Origin: a virus
IMG/VR virus record: IMGVR_UViG_3300043099_000157
Coordinates: 1-29,539 of that record
Direction: 5' to 3' (one strand)
DNA length: 29,539 nt
The notes under the pieces were generated by a model, which did no database searches, was not told the origin of the DNA, and saw nothing but the letters and a program-made list of their open reading frames with translations. Below, one piece after another: positions 23,181 through 29,539 of this stretch (its first letter is position 1; every line of letters begins with the position of its first letter). The translations under genes were made by a program, and so were the position numbers.

Positions 23181-23850
23181 CTGCTTGTAAGATCTTTGCG
23201 AGTCTTGCGTTAGTGAGCGCGACATCTTCCGAAAGATCCTTTCCAGCAAATGCCTGAACGACGGTCTCCCACGTTGCTCCATGTTCATCAAGTAAAGCAG
23301 CTGCTTTTTTGATACCAAGACCAGGTACGCCGGAGTATCCATCGGTTTGATCGCCTGCCATCGTCTGTATGTAGTGCCAGCGTTCTCCATCTTCTTTATT
23401 GATCGTTACTACACCATCTGATAAATCATATAGTTCCCCAGGTATTTGCCTCATGTCTTTGTCAGGTGAGCAGATAATATGGCCTTCCTCTTTGGTCGCG
23501 TAAATACCAATAGCATCATCGGCTTCTAGCTCAGGCATGACAATTACCTGATAATCTTCCTTGAGTTTGTTGATGACCCTTCGGTATCCACACGGCTTCT
23601 TGCGGTTTCTATGTCCTTTATATGTTGGATCAATAGATTTACGGAAATTGATAGAATCAGAAAAGAACAGAATAGAATCGTCAAAGCATCCAAGGTCGTT
23701 TGCAATCTTGTAGAGCTCTCGCTCCACCATCTGATACGCCTCACTGAATTTGCTTGTGACAGTAATTACATCGTCACCCCAGTCAATTTCAGATTCATTG
23801 GCTGCACAGCACTTATAGACAATAAAGTCAGCGTCAATCAACAGGCTCAT
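23083..23850 (-). CDS. 5'-3' exonuclease (T7 gp6-like flap/RNase H family)
   Basis: 255 residues. Acidic metal-binding motifs of the FEN/5' nuclease family are in order: SLLIDADFIVYKCC at the N-terminus, MPELEADDAIGIYA around residues 103-116, CSPDKDMRQIPG, then the helix-hairpin-helix region MAGDQTDGYSGVPGLGIKKA. It would remove RNA primers and degrade host DNA to recycle nucleotides, as gp6 does. The ATG at 23850 overlaps the stop of a 46-codon upstream ORF as ATGA. T7 gp6 homology ends near residue ~228 (DYDFTAKRPILWT); the final ~25 residues are encoded where the NblA-like frame also runs. Confidence 0.95.
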   Translation of the reverse strand: MSLLIDADFIVYKCCAANESEIDWGDDVITVTSKFSEAYQMVERELYKIANDLGCFDDSILFFSDSINFRKSIDPTYKGHRNRKKPCGYRRVINKLKEDYQVIVMPELEADDAIGIYATKEEGHIICSPDKDMRQIPGELYDLSDGVVTINKEDGERWHYIQTMAGDQTDGYSGVPGLGIKKAAALLDEHGATWETVVQAFAGKDLSEDVALTNARLAKILQADDYDFTAKRPILWTASSSPKADNGARVQVTAD

Positions 23851-23987
23851 TTACCTTGCCCTTTTCGCAACTTCCTTGTCCCTTTTGGCAATGACCTTGT
23901 TCCGTTCCCTTGTTTTGTGTGCTTGAATTTGGCGCGGGATTCAAATTGTTTTTTAGCTAAATTTGTCTTTGATTTTGTGGGTGGCAT
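23847..23987 (-). CDS. Small very basic hypothetical protein (46 aa)
   Basis: An ATG at 23987 opens a 46-codon frame ending in TGA that overlaps the exonuclease ATG as ATGA. The product starts MPPTKSKTNLAKKQFESRAK and ends KGTRKLRKGQGK; it has about 16 Lys/Arg and hardly any acidic residues, so nucleic-acid binding is plausible. It fills the ~100 nt otherwise empty between the nuclease ORF stop (23953) and the exonuclease. No family recognised; translational coupling is the main support. Confidence 0.55.
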   Translation of the reverse strand: MPPTKSKTNLAKKQFESRAKFKHTKQGNGTRSLPKGTRKLRKGQGK

Positions 23988-24414
23988 CTACGTTAGTGGA
24001 TAGATAGTTCAAGGCTTTTTGTACACAAGTCGGATCGTCGCCAAAGCATCCAAGGCCTCGATTGCAACGATCACATATGTAGCCTCTAAACCTCTCAGTG
24101 TTGTGGCAGTGATCCAAGATCCATGTAGTGGTGTGCTTGTCACATATCGGACAATTTCCTGGGGGTGGAGTTGGGTTCTGTTTCCTCAACTTATTCCTAA
24201 GTTGGCTCATCTCCTTTCTACACCCCTTACAGGTATTTCTAATACCACCACCTGTTTGAAACACATCAAAGCAGCTCAGAGGTTTTATTTCCTCACACTT
24301 AATGCACTTCTGACCAATTGGATCCTGCTTTTGCTTCTGCTGCGATTGGGACCCTGAGGTTGTAGTACTCTCCAGCAGACTGAGCTGCCCAAAGTAAGCT
24401 GAACTTGAGATCAT
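23953..24414 (-). CDS. Endonuclease VII-type (His-Me finger) nuclease, probable homing endonuclease
   Basis: 153 residues. The N-terminal half has a zinc ribbon (C37-x2-C40 and C62-x2-C65, CIKCEEIKPLSCF ... CKGC). The C-terminal half has the T4 endonuclease VII fold motif: C88-x2-C91, ILDHCHNTERFRGYICDRCN with D101, H102 and H104, then C114-x2-C117-N118, i.e. the zinc site, catalytic Asp-His and the Asn following the last Cys. It should be catalytically competent. Free-standing nucleases of this type behave as homing endonucleases in phages. The ATG at 24414 lies 116 nt inside the polymerase gene, and the recognisable domain starts right at the polymerase stop, as if the cassette was inserted there. 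Endonuclease I is encoded elsewhere, so a resolvase role is less likely. Confidence 0.85.
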   Translation of the reverse strand: MISSSAYFGQLSLLESTTTSGSQSQQKQKQDPIGQKCIKCEEIKPLSCFDVFQTGGGIRNTCKGCRKEMSQLRNKLRKQNPTPPPGNCPICDKHTTTWILDHCHNTERFRGYICDRCNRGLGCFGDDPTCVQKALNYLSTNVDATHKIKDKFS

Positions 24415-25567
24415 TTACATATTCATCTTGCGTTTCAAACTGAAGTTCGTCGTGAATGAACGCCAGCTGATGAGCCTTTATGTCAGCGCGGATAATTGAT
24501 TCATGCGTCAACACCATCCATCTCTTCGCCACCACACCGGCCCCTGACTGCAGCAAATAGTTCAGAGCCTTATGCCCCGAGTCAACGCTGATACGCCTGT
24601 TGTCGATGCTGCGAATAAAACCTCGTTCTGCAGCTTTCTTAGTTGCATTAACAAGCTTCTCAAGACCAGGAATGGCATCCATATAGGCCTGCCGAATCTC
24701 CTTACCTTTCTTTTTTGCCTCGTTCTGGGAAAGGCTTTGGTCGTATGACAACCCAATCTTTTGATCTCCAGCACCGTATAGAAATGCGTAAGTAACTGTT
24801 TTAACTAGACGACGACTGATGCCTATTTTGTCAGCGTTCTCCTGGTGAATGTCACCGTTGAGAAGAACATCTGCGTAGCGGCCTCCATCGTATCGAGCCA
24901 GATAATGGGCAAGCATTCGCAGTTCAATCCCTGCGAGGTCAGCACCAACCATGCACATGTCAGGGCTAGCGCGGAATAGCTTTCTAAAATCAGAGTCACT
25001 TGGTACTTGACCTAGGTTTGGCTTTCGGTGCGCACATCGATGTGTATTGGTTGCAACTGAACAGTGGTGATGAATCCTGTTGTTCTTCACTAACTTCAAC
25101 CAGGCATTGACGCCTTCCGACAACATGCCAAGCATCTTGGTTAATTCCAAGCAGCGGAAGAACTGAAGAGCGATTGGCGTACCAATGTCTTTCAGAACTA
25201 TCTCATCAATAGTTGCCTTACCCTTTTCGGTGAATTGAGTTGGCTTCCATTTGTAGTACCACTCCATCACCCAAGCTATATGATCCCTGGATGTTGGGTT
25301 GAATTCTTTTAGTCGACTAAATGTTGCGCCTTGGACATACCCTGAGGTTTTGTTAGGTCGCTTAGGAGTAAACTCCGATCCTTTGATGAGAGGATGCTTG
25401 TCCCGTAGTAGTTGAGTAAGGCTTTCCAGCTCTTGTCTGAGAGTCGACTCAAGTTTCCATGCAGCAGCCTCATCAAAATACCATCCATGTATCTCCTGTT
25501 CTGTAAGGATTTCAGCAACTCTGTGCTCTAACGCAACCCACTCAGGTAGGGGTGGAAGTGTTTGCAT
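24299..25567 (-). CDS. DNA polymerase (family A, T7 gp5-like), polymerase domain
   Basis: 422 residues from the ATG at 25567 (MQTLPPLPEWVALEHRVAEI). Motif A is VGADLAGIELR (D210), motif B SRRLVKTVTYAFLYGAGD with Lys256 and Tyr260 (equivalent of T7 Tyr526/E. coli Phe762), and motif C FIHDELQFE (H372, D373, E374). The C-terminus NWSEVH matches T7 NWAICH. The 3'-5' exonuclease domain is on the preceding ORF, in another frame. The region between SFTPKR-like residues 60-95 is about 40 residues shorter than the T7 thumb loop that binds thioredoxin. A longer frame to 25633 exists but overlaps conserved exonuclease sequence. Possibly one protein interrupted by a one-base deletion. Confidence 0.93.
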   Translation of the reverse strand: MQTLPPLPEWVALEHRVAEILTEQEIHGWYFDEAAAWKLESTLRQELESLTQLLRDKHPLIKGSEFTPKRPNKTSGYVQGATFSRLKEFNPTSRDHIAWVMEWYYKWKPTQFTEKGKATIDEIVLKDIGTPIALQFFRCLELTKMLGMLSEGVNAWLKLVKNNRIHHHCSVATNTHRCAHRKPNLGQVPSDSDFRKLFRASPDMCMVGADLAGIELRMLAHYLARYDGGRYADVLLNGDIHQENADKIGISRRLVKTVTYAFLYGAGDQKIGLSYDQSLSQNEAKKKGKEIRQAYMDAIPGLEKLVNATKKAAERGFIRSIDNRRISVDSGHKALNYLLQSGAGVVAKRWMVLTHESIIRADIKAHQLAFIHDELQFETQDEYVNDLKFSLLWAAQSAGEYYNLRVPIAAEAKAGSNWSEVH

Positions 25568-26091
25568 AGTTTGTGTGTAACAACAACGTCTTGAACGCAA
25601 TAGTCCTGCATTTCCTGTGACCACTCTTTCCAATCCGTGGTCTTGGCAAAGCTGCCTTTGTACTCACCTAATCTGTATCCGTACGATTCCAATGAGTGAC
25701 GCCCATACAATTGGGCGGGCATGTGCTCCCAGGTTTTCTTCTGATCAACCTTTAGCATGTTGGCGTGGTAGAGCCTTGACAATACTAAAGTGTCAACAAT
25801 TAAACCAGTAGGAGTGAACCAAGGATAGAGTTTGTGAATAACAGGACAATCGTAACCAATAATGTTGTGGCCCACAATGCAGCCAGCGTCCTCAAGACGT
25901 TCAATGCCCCGAATAATCGGCTCTTCTGTTCCTTCGTCGTTGTATACAAGCATTTGATCTGCCTGGAGATCATAGATAGCCAGACAGTGGATGCGGGTAA
26001 CATCATTCAGTAACCCGTCAGTTTCAAGATCGAATACGAGTGTCGGTCCAGCCTCGATAGGTCTTGTCAACGAACTGGGCTTTTGAGACAT
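25528..26091 (-). CDS. DNA polymerase (T7 gp5-like), 3'-5' exonuclease domain on a separate ORF
   Basis: 187 residues. Proofreading exonuclease motifs are complete: ExoI D21-x-E23 (LVFDLETDGLL), ExoII around D81 (GHNIIGYDCPVIHKL), ExoIII with D168 (QEMQDYCVQDVVVTHKL), plus DTLVLSRLYHANMLKVD and LESYGYRLGEYKG as in T7 gp5. The frame ends in PYLSGLR and a stop 40 nt after the next ORF's ATG; the polymerase domain continues in the -1 frame. Homology to T7 gp5 passes without a gap from the HFHP of this ORF to the LPEWVALEH of the next, so the two parts belong to one ancestral gene. Whether they are two proteins or the result of a sequence error cannot be settled here. Confidence 0.93.
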   Translation of the reverse strand: MSQKPSSLTRPIEAGPTLVFDLETDGLLNDVTRIHCLAIYDLQADQMLVYNDEGTEEPIIRGIERLEDAGCIVGHNIIGYDCPVIHKLYPWFTPTGLIVDTLVLSRLYHANMLKVDQKKTWEHMPAQLYGRHSLESYGYRLGEYKGSFAKTTDWKEWSQEMQDYCVQDVVVTHKLCKHFHPYLSGLR

Positions 26092-26293
26092 CTTCAGGTT
26101 TAGGTGGATTGGGACGGTTAAGTTGAGCTAGATAATTAAATGCTCGATCCCACCGTTGTTTTGCTTTGTCAGGGTCTTTCCAAACCGAATACATCGGTAG
26201 CCGTCCACGAAGATTCCATGGATCAGGACAATCAATCCATTCTTGTTCAGAATTCTGTTGTTGCGTTGAAGTCTTCTTCTGCTTCAGTTTCAT
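26024..26293 (-). CDS. Hypothetical protein between primase-helicase and DNA polymerase (89 aa)
   Basis: Basic N-terminus (MKLKQKKTSTQQQNSEQEWI), then an aromatic and proline-rich part: DCPDPWNLRGRLPMYSVWKD and RWDRAFNYLAQLNRPNPPKP. It overlaps the helicase end by 47 nt and the polymerase exonuclease start by 68 nt, but about 155 nt between those genes would otherwise be empty, and the aromatic-rich composition is protein-like rather than random. No family recognised. Confidence 0.6.
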   Translation of the reverse strand: MKLKQKKTSTQQQNSEQEWIDCPDPWNLRGRLPMYSVWKDPDKAKQRWDRAFNYLAQLNRPNPPKPEDVSKAQFVDKTYRGWTDTRIRS

Positions 26294-27836
26294 GGAATTT
26301 ACAAGTATCTAAGTCGTAGTTCAAATTGCAGGCGATGCCAACTTCGCCCGAATAGCGATTTTTAAGGACTCGCACTGTCGTATTACTTCCTCCAGATGCG
26401 GCCTGTTGGTCTCGCTCAAGTGCGATAACTCCATCAGAGAGTTGAGCAATTGCTGCGCTTCCCCTGAGCTGCCCCAAAGTGACCCGAGCTCCTTCTTCGT
26501 GATTTTTGTCATTAGCTGTGCGGCGTAGGTGTGAAACAAGGAACATCGCGACACCTGTCCGCTCAACCAAAGAACGAAGCTTGGTCATGGTGGTGTCGAT
26601 CATTCGCCGTTCGTCACCATCCAAGCCACTGAGAAGAATTGACAAGTGGTCTAGAAAGATGACCCTCGCATCAAGACCTGCTGCCAGGTATTCAACTCGG
26701 TTGTAGATGAGATCAGGATCAAAAGAACCAAAGCCGTCGAAAAGAAAGAGATTCCAGTCAGCAAGAGTCTTTTGATAAGCGTCGGTGAGAGTAGATCGTT
26801 CATGCGTTCCTAAATGGAGGTTTTTTCCAACTGCTGCGGACATCAGTCCTAGAGCTGTGCGGCGATTTGACTCTTCGAGAGCCAGGTATCCAACTCGTTC
26901 ACCGGCACTAAGAAGGTGAGTTGCCAACTCTCTACAGAATGAGGATTTGCCAATCCCAGATCCTGCAGTAATAGTAATAAGCTCTCCGTATCGGATCCCG
27001 TGAAGCTTATTTTGCAATCCCAAGAATGGGTAGTCATGGTCTGATGGTGGAGAGGGTGTAGTGACTAGCTCTAAAAGGTTTTTGCCATCAACGATCCCAT
27101 CTGGACGGTAAGGTTTTGCGTTCCAAATAGCGCAACGAACCGCCTCAGCGTCATTGGCAGAGAGGGCGTCAGACGCATCTTTATAATTACCTTGGAGCGA
27201 TGCAATCTTGCACTTGCCAGGTGGCAATACGCTTGCTGCTTCCTCCGTTGCCTTACGGCCTGCCTCGTCATTGTCGAAGAACAGGACAATCTCCTCATAA
27301 CCCTGGAGCCAGGGGAGAGCCCGTTGAATCGCCTTTCGGGCCGCTGCGGCACCGCTAGGTAAAGACACCATCGGCCACCCCGGCATAGCTTCAAAACACG
27401 AAGCCGCATCGAGTTCGCCTTCTGTAATGACAACTCGTTTTCCAGTGGCGGGAAACAAATGTTGTCCAAATAGGCTTCCTGTGGGTTCGCCTTCATAGCT
27501 AAAAACCTTGCTTTTTGTCTTTAGCTTGCAGCCTTTAAGGATGCCAGCATCGTCGAAATAATGGAACCGTAGAACGTCTCCGTCCCGGTAGATTTTGTAC
27601 TTTTCGCAGACTTTCTCAGACAGGTTTCGTTTTTGCAGCCGTTCGGCTGATCCTTTGATGCTGCTTGAGCGTGACATTGATTTGTGATTGTGAACATCGT
27701 CTTCACTGTGTCCGTATGTGTGGCAGGCAAAGCAAAATGTGTGACCATCGGAGTACAGGGAGTTTGCATCCGATGAGCCACATTGTTCACATGGCAAGTG
27801 CCTCACAAACTCGCTGTCGGAGTTCTGCGTAAGCAT
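26247..27836 (-). CDS. DNA primase-helicase (T7 gp4-like)
   Basis: 529 residues, close to T7 gp4 (566). Residues 16-38 form the zinc-binding domain (C16, C19, C35, C38; LPCEQCGSSDANSLYSDGHT) that reads primase sites. The Toprim domain follows (VVITEGELDAAS with E139; LFFDNDEAGRK with D188 and D190). The RecA-type helicase has Walker A GSGIGKS at 292-298, Walker B around ARVIFLDHLSILLSG, and the SHLRR and RGSAAIAQLSDGVIAL motifs. The C-terminus is acidic and ends in Phe (EAEEDFNATTEF), as in T7 where this tail contacts the polymerase. Start supported by alignment of NSDSEFVRHLPCEQCGSSD to the T7 N-terminus; it overlaps the upstream small gene by 50 nt. Confidence 0.97.
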   Translation of the reverse strand: MLTQNSDSEFVRHLPCEQCGSSDANSLYSDGHTFCFACHTYGHSEDDVHNHKSMSRSSSIKGSAERLQKRNLSEKVCEKYKIYRDGDVLRFHYFDDAGILKGCKLKTKSKVFSYEGEPTGSLFGQHLFPATGKRVVITEGELDAASCFEAMPGWPMVSLPSGAAAARKAIQRALPWLQGYEEIVLFFDNDEAGRKATEEAASVLPPGKCKIASLQGNYKDASDALSANDAEAVRCAIWNAKPYRPDGIVDGKNLLELVTTPSPPSDHDYPFLGLQNKLHGIRYGELITITAGSGIGKSSFCRELATHLLSAGERVGYLALEESNRRTALGLMSAAVGKNLHLGTHERSTLTDAYQKTLADWNLFLFDGFGSFDPDLIYNRVEYLAAGLDARVIFLDHLSILLSGLDGDERRMIDTTMTKLRSLVERTGVAMFLVSHLRRTANDKNHEEGARVTLGQLRGSAAIAQLSDGVIALERDQQAASGGSNTTVRVLKNRYSGEVGIACNLNYDLDTCKFHETEAEEDFNATTEF

Positions 27837-27996
27837 CTGCTTGAGTCTTATGATAGTTAAACCATGAATCGAGGGCTAGCAAGAAACCCTTGATAATGTT
27901 GTCGGTGATTTCCGGATTCTCGGCTTCTACATCGGCGAGTAGATCGCTGAATTGTTCTTCGTAGAATTCCGGTGTACCGTAAGTTAGGTTAGCCAT
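27787..27996 (-). CDS. Hypothetical protein between endonuclease I and primase-helicase (69 aa)
   Basis: Acidic, predicted helical small protein beginning MANLTYGTPEFYEEQFSDLL and containing IIKGFLLALDSWFNYHKTQA. Start at 27996 gives a 13-nt overlap with endonuclease I; the frame extends to 28050, but the extra 18 residues fall wholly in the endonuclease gene. The 3' end overlaps the helicase by 50 nt. No family recognised; position in the replication block suggests a role there. Confidence 0.7.
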   Translation of the reverse strand: MANLTYGTPEFYEEQFSDLLADVEAENPEITDNIIKGFLLALDSWFNYHKTQADAYAELRQRVCEALAM

Positions 27997-28334
27997 GCGA
28001 GTGGAATGGTGGAATAAGAGCACCAAAGGAACCCGTATTTCTCGGCCCATTTGGCGTAGGTAGTCTTTGACCCCTTATTGATCTTGTTGTATGGAGCTTG
28101 AAAGACAAAGCGAATATCTAGTTCAGGATTGCTCTTTTTCACTGCGAGCATCTTCCTTCGATCTTCTACCGTCAATCTTCCCTTGACTTCTAGATATATG
28201 CCATTTGGCAGTAGAAAGTCAGGGGTGTAATTGCACTGCAGAACGTAAGGTACTTTGGTCGATTCATATTCGTACTTCACCTTCAAGCTGGAGAGCAGAT
28301 CAGCGACCTGCTGCTCCAAGCCTGATCGAAACAT
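27984..28334 (-). CDS. Endonuclease I (T7 gp3-like Holliday junction resolvase)
   Basis: 116 residues, compared with 149 in T7. FRSGLEQQVADLL (catalytic Glu), VPYVLQCNYTPDFLLPNGIY (catalytic Asp of PDF), LEVKGR (the E-x-K pair) and PELDIRFVFQAPYNKINKGS follow T7 endonuclease I closely, so the PD-(D/E)XK active site is complete. It is missing only the disordered N-terminal stretch of the T7 enzyme. It resolves branched DNA before packaging and helps break down host DNA. ATG overlaps the SSB stop as TGATG. Confidence 0.96.
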   Translation of the reverse strand: MFRSGLEQQVADLLSSLKVKYEYESTKVPYVLQCNYTPDFLLPNGIYLEVKGRLTVEDRRKMLAVKKSNPELDIRFVFQAPYNKINKGSKTTYAKWAEKYGFLWCSYSTIPLAWLT

Positions 28335-28903
28335 CAGAACTCGTCGTCCTCCTCTTTAGAAGGCAGTGTGGTTACGTTGGGATCGTTCGACTTATAACCT
28401 TTTGTTTGCCCAAAGATGGCAGCGACTTCGGTCTCATCGAGATCTCCCGTATCCACAGCTGCACCACTGTTGAGTGCAATTACTTGAATACCTACCAGTT
28501 TCAAACTGGTGCCATACGTCACCCCATCTTTCAGCACATAGGGTTTCTGACGAAAGGCCAGCTTTACCTTGGAGCCGCTGTACAAAGGAGTGCTTTCATC
28601 GGTGATCGGAGTTCCTTCCGAATCTACGACAGGTGGACGAGTCTCTTCGTTCCAGTTGAATTTGACTTTGTATTTACCGCCGTCAACTTCTTCCCAAGGC
28701 TCAGGCTTCAGTACGCTGCGCTTTGGGTTCTTCAGTTTTGATTCAGCCCACTTAAGGGTTTCAGTTCGATCCGCTTCCAGCAGTTCGATCAGTCGGTCGT
28801 CTACCAGGGCTCCAAGGGAATATCCAAACTTGGAGGGCTTCATGACTGCCTGATAACCTTCAAGGACAACAGGCTCTTGGGTGACGTGAATAGTTTGTGC
28901 CAT
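28334..28903 (-). CDS. Single-stranded DNA-binding protein (T7 gp2.5-like)
   Basis: 189 residues with an OB-fold-like beta-rich body (KVKFNWNEETRPPVVDSEGT, VKLAFRQKPYVLKDGVTYGT, SLKLVGIQVIALNSG) and an acidic tail ending SKEEDDEF. The acidic tail with terminal Phe is the hallmark of gp2.5 proteins, where it contacts the polymerase and helicase. It lies between RNA polymerase and endonuclease I as in T7. Junctions are TAATG on the upstream side and TGATG on the downstream side. Confidence 0.92.
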   Translation of the reverse strand: MAQTIHVTQEPVVLEGYQAVMKPSKFGYSLGALVDDRLIELLEADRTETLKWAESKLKNPKRSVLKPEPWEEVDGGKYKVKFNWNEETRPPVVDSEGTPITDESTPLYSGSKVKLAFRQKPYVLKDGVTYGTSLKLVGIQVIALNSGAAVDTGDLDETEVAAIFGQTKGYKSNDPNVTTLPSKEEDDEF

Positions 28904-29539
28904 TAACAGAAAAAATAGGTGGATTCAATCACGGATTCGGCCTCAAGGCCACCGATGATCGGAGGGTCTGATTGGGCACCGATTTGGTTCCCCCAATCAG
29001 TTAAGTAGTCGTGCTCTGCAAACAGGTGCATGTATGTTTCCCGTACCAAAGTGGACAGGATCCCCATGTCAGTAGCCCTGCACAGAACTGAGTCGTGGAT
29101 CAATGCAATTGGTGCATTGAACCTAAGGGTTGATAGGTGAAGCAGTGACGCATCCAGTGAATGGATCAGGTTGGGAGCTGTTGCGTTTTTGTGGTGAGAC
29201 AAATCCACCTCGTCGGTTTCCCCGACAGCGGCGGCAATCTTGCACCGACCCAACAGTTGCAATTCAATCGACTGGATCTCTTTTTTCATGAGCTTCTGAG
29301 TCACGACAAACCCTGATGGGGTTGTCCACTTCAGCTCCTTTGCACCAGATCTGATTGCTTCTGCAACCTCCTCTTCAATCCATTTCATCACAGCCATGGG
29401 GCCAGGGACCACCTTGTTCATGGCGTCCCGTACAGCTTTTACGGTTGCGGTTAGATCGTCCTTTTCAACCTCAACTCCCTTCTCCTTCAACGCCTCACGA
29501 ATGTAACCACGGTTGGAGTACGGCTTGGCGTTGTAGGGG
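28903..29539 (-). CDS. DNA-dependent RNA polymerase, T7 type (C-terminal part, cut by window edge)
   Basis: Only the last ~211 codons are in the window; the frame is open to its right edge. The visible sequence starts PYNAKPYSNRGYIREALKEK, aligning to the T7 segment around Tyr639 that discriminates NTP from dNTP; the Gly after that Tyr in T7 is Asn here. Then come ATAPNLIHSLDASLLHLSTL (T7 His784-Asp-Ser-like helix) and IALIHDSVL with the catalytic Asp equivalent to T7 Asp812. The protein ends in STYFFC, similar to the T7 FAFA foot. It transcribes the late genes downstream. Do not take the in-frame TTG at 29490 as a start. Confidence 0.96.
   Translation of the reverse strand, partial: PYNAKPYSNRGYIREALKEKGVEVEKDDLTATVKAVRDAMNKVVPGPMAVMKWIEEEVAEAIRSGAKELKWTTPSGFVVTQKLMKKEIQSIELQLLGRCKIAAAVGETDEVDLSHHKNATAPNLIHSLDASLLHLSTLRFNAPIALIHDSVLCRATDMGILSTLVRETYMHLFAEHDYLTDWGNQIGAQSDPPIIGGLEAESVIESTYFFC

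Noticed and set aside
23181-23390. N-terminal extension of the NblA-like frame
   Set aside because: These 70 codons overlap the conserved helix-hairpin-helix region of the exonuclease and show no NblA similarity.
24562-24774. 70-codon minus-strand frame inside the polymerase gene
   Set aside because: Out-of-frame overlap with polymerase motif B and following helices; no independent signals.
1-29539. tRNA genes, CRISPR arrays, integrase or attachment site
   Set aside because: No tRNA-like cloverleaf, regularly spaced repeats or recombinase motifs were recognised; such features may lie outside the window.

Overview
The window is part of a lytic T7-like podovirus of unicellular cyanobacteria (a cyanopodovirus, most likely infecting Synechococcus or a relative). 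Every convincing gene lies on the minus strand, so transcription runs from position 29539 towards position 1. The evidence is the T7 gene order (RNA polymerase, SSB, endonuclease I, primase-helicase, DNA polymerase, exonuclease, portal, scaffold, capsid, tail tubes, internal core proteins, tail fibre). Host-derived photosynthesis genes (psbA, hli) are embedded in it. The window is cut at both ends: inside the RNA polymerase gene on the right and inside a LamG/SPRY tail gene on the left.

Right part (about 29539-22400), DNA metabolism: C-terminus of the single-subunit RNA polymerase, SSB, endonuclease I, a small unknown, primase-helicase, another small unknown, then a family A DNA polymerase split over two reading frames (exonuclease ORF and polymerase ORF). 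A T4 endonuclease VII-type His-Me finger nuclease sits directly behind the polymerase gene. It is followed by a 46-residue basic ORF, the gp6-type exonuclease, an NblA-like phycobilisome-degradation adaptor, a DUF3310 protein and a MazG-type pyrophosphohydrolase. The exonuclease-NblA-DUF3310-MazG string overlaps by about 85-120 nt at each junction.

Middle (22400-15200), nucleotide supply, head assembly and host takeover: a short ribonucleotide reductase large subunit with class I features, and a ferritin-like small subunit lacking the usual radical tyrosine. Then come a small unknown, a gp7.3-like protein, portal and scaffold. After scaffold follows an accessory cassette: hli, a 49-residue conserved basic protein, an RlpA-type lytic transglycosylase and psbA.

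Left part (15200-1), virion: major capsid protein behind its own sigma70-like promoter and followed by a near-perfect UUCG terminator, tail tubular proteins A and B, three internal core proteins (one with a transglycosylase domain and a second hydrolase-like domain), a T7-type tail fibre with coiled-coil and duplicated repeats, and a second large tail protein with LamG and SPRY-like domains running off the window.

Inferred biology: the phage keeps photosystem II supplied with D1 (psbA), protects pigments (Hli), may dismantle the phycobilisome antenna (NblA-like) and makes dNTPs with its own two-subunit reductase. No long non-coding stretch exists; the longest is the roughly 160 nt between psbA and the capsid gene. 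No tRNA, CRISPR, integrase or insertion sequence was seen.
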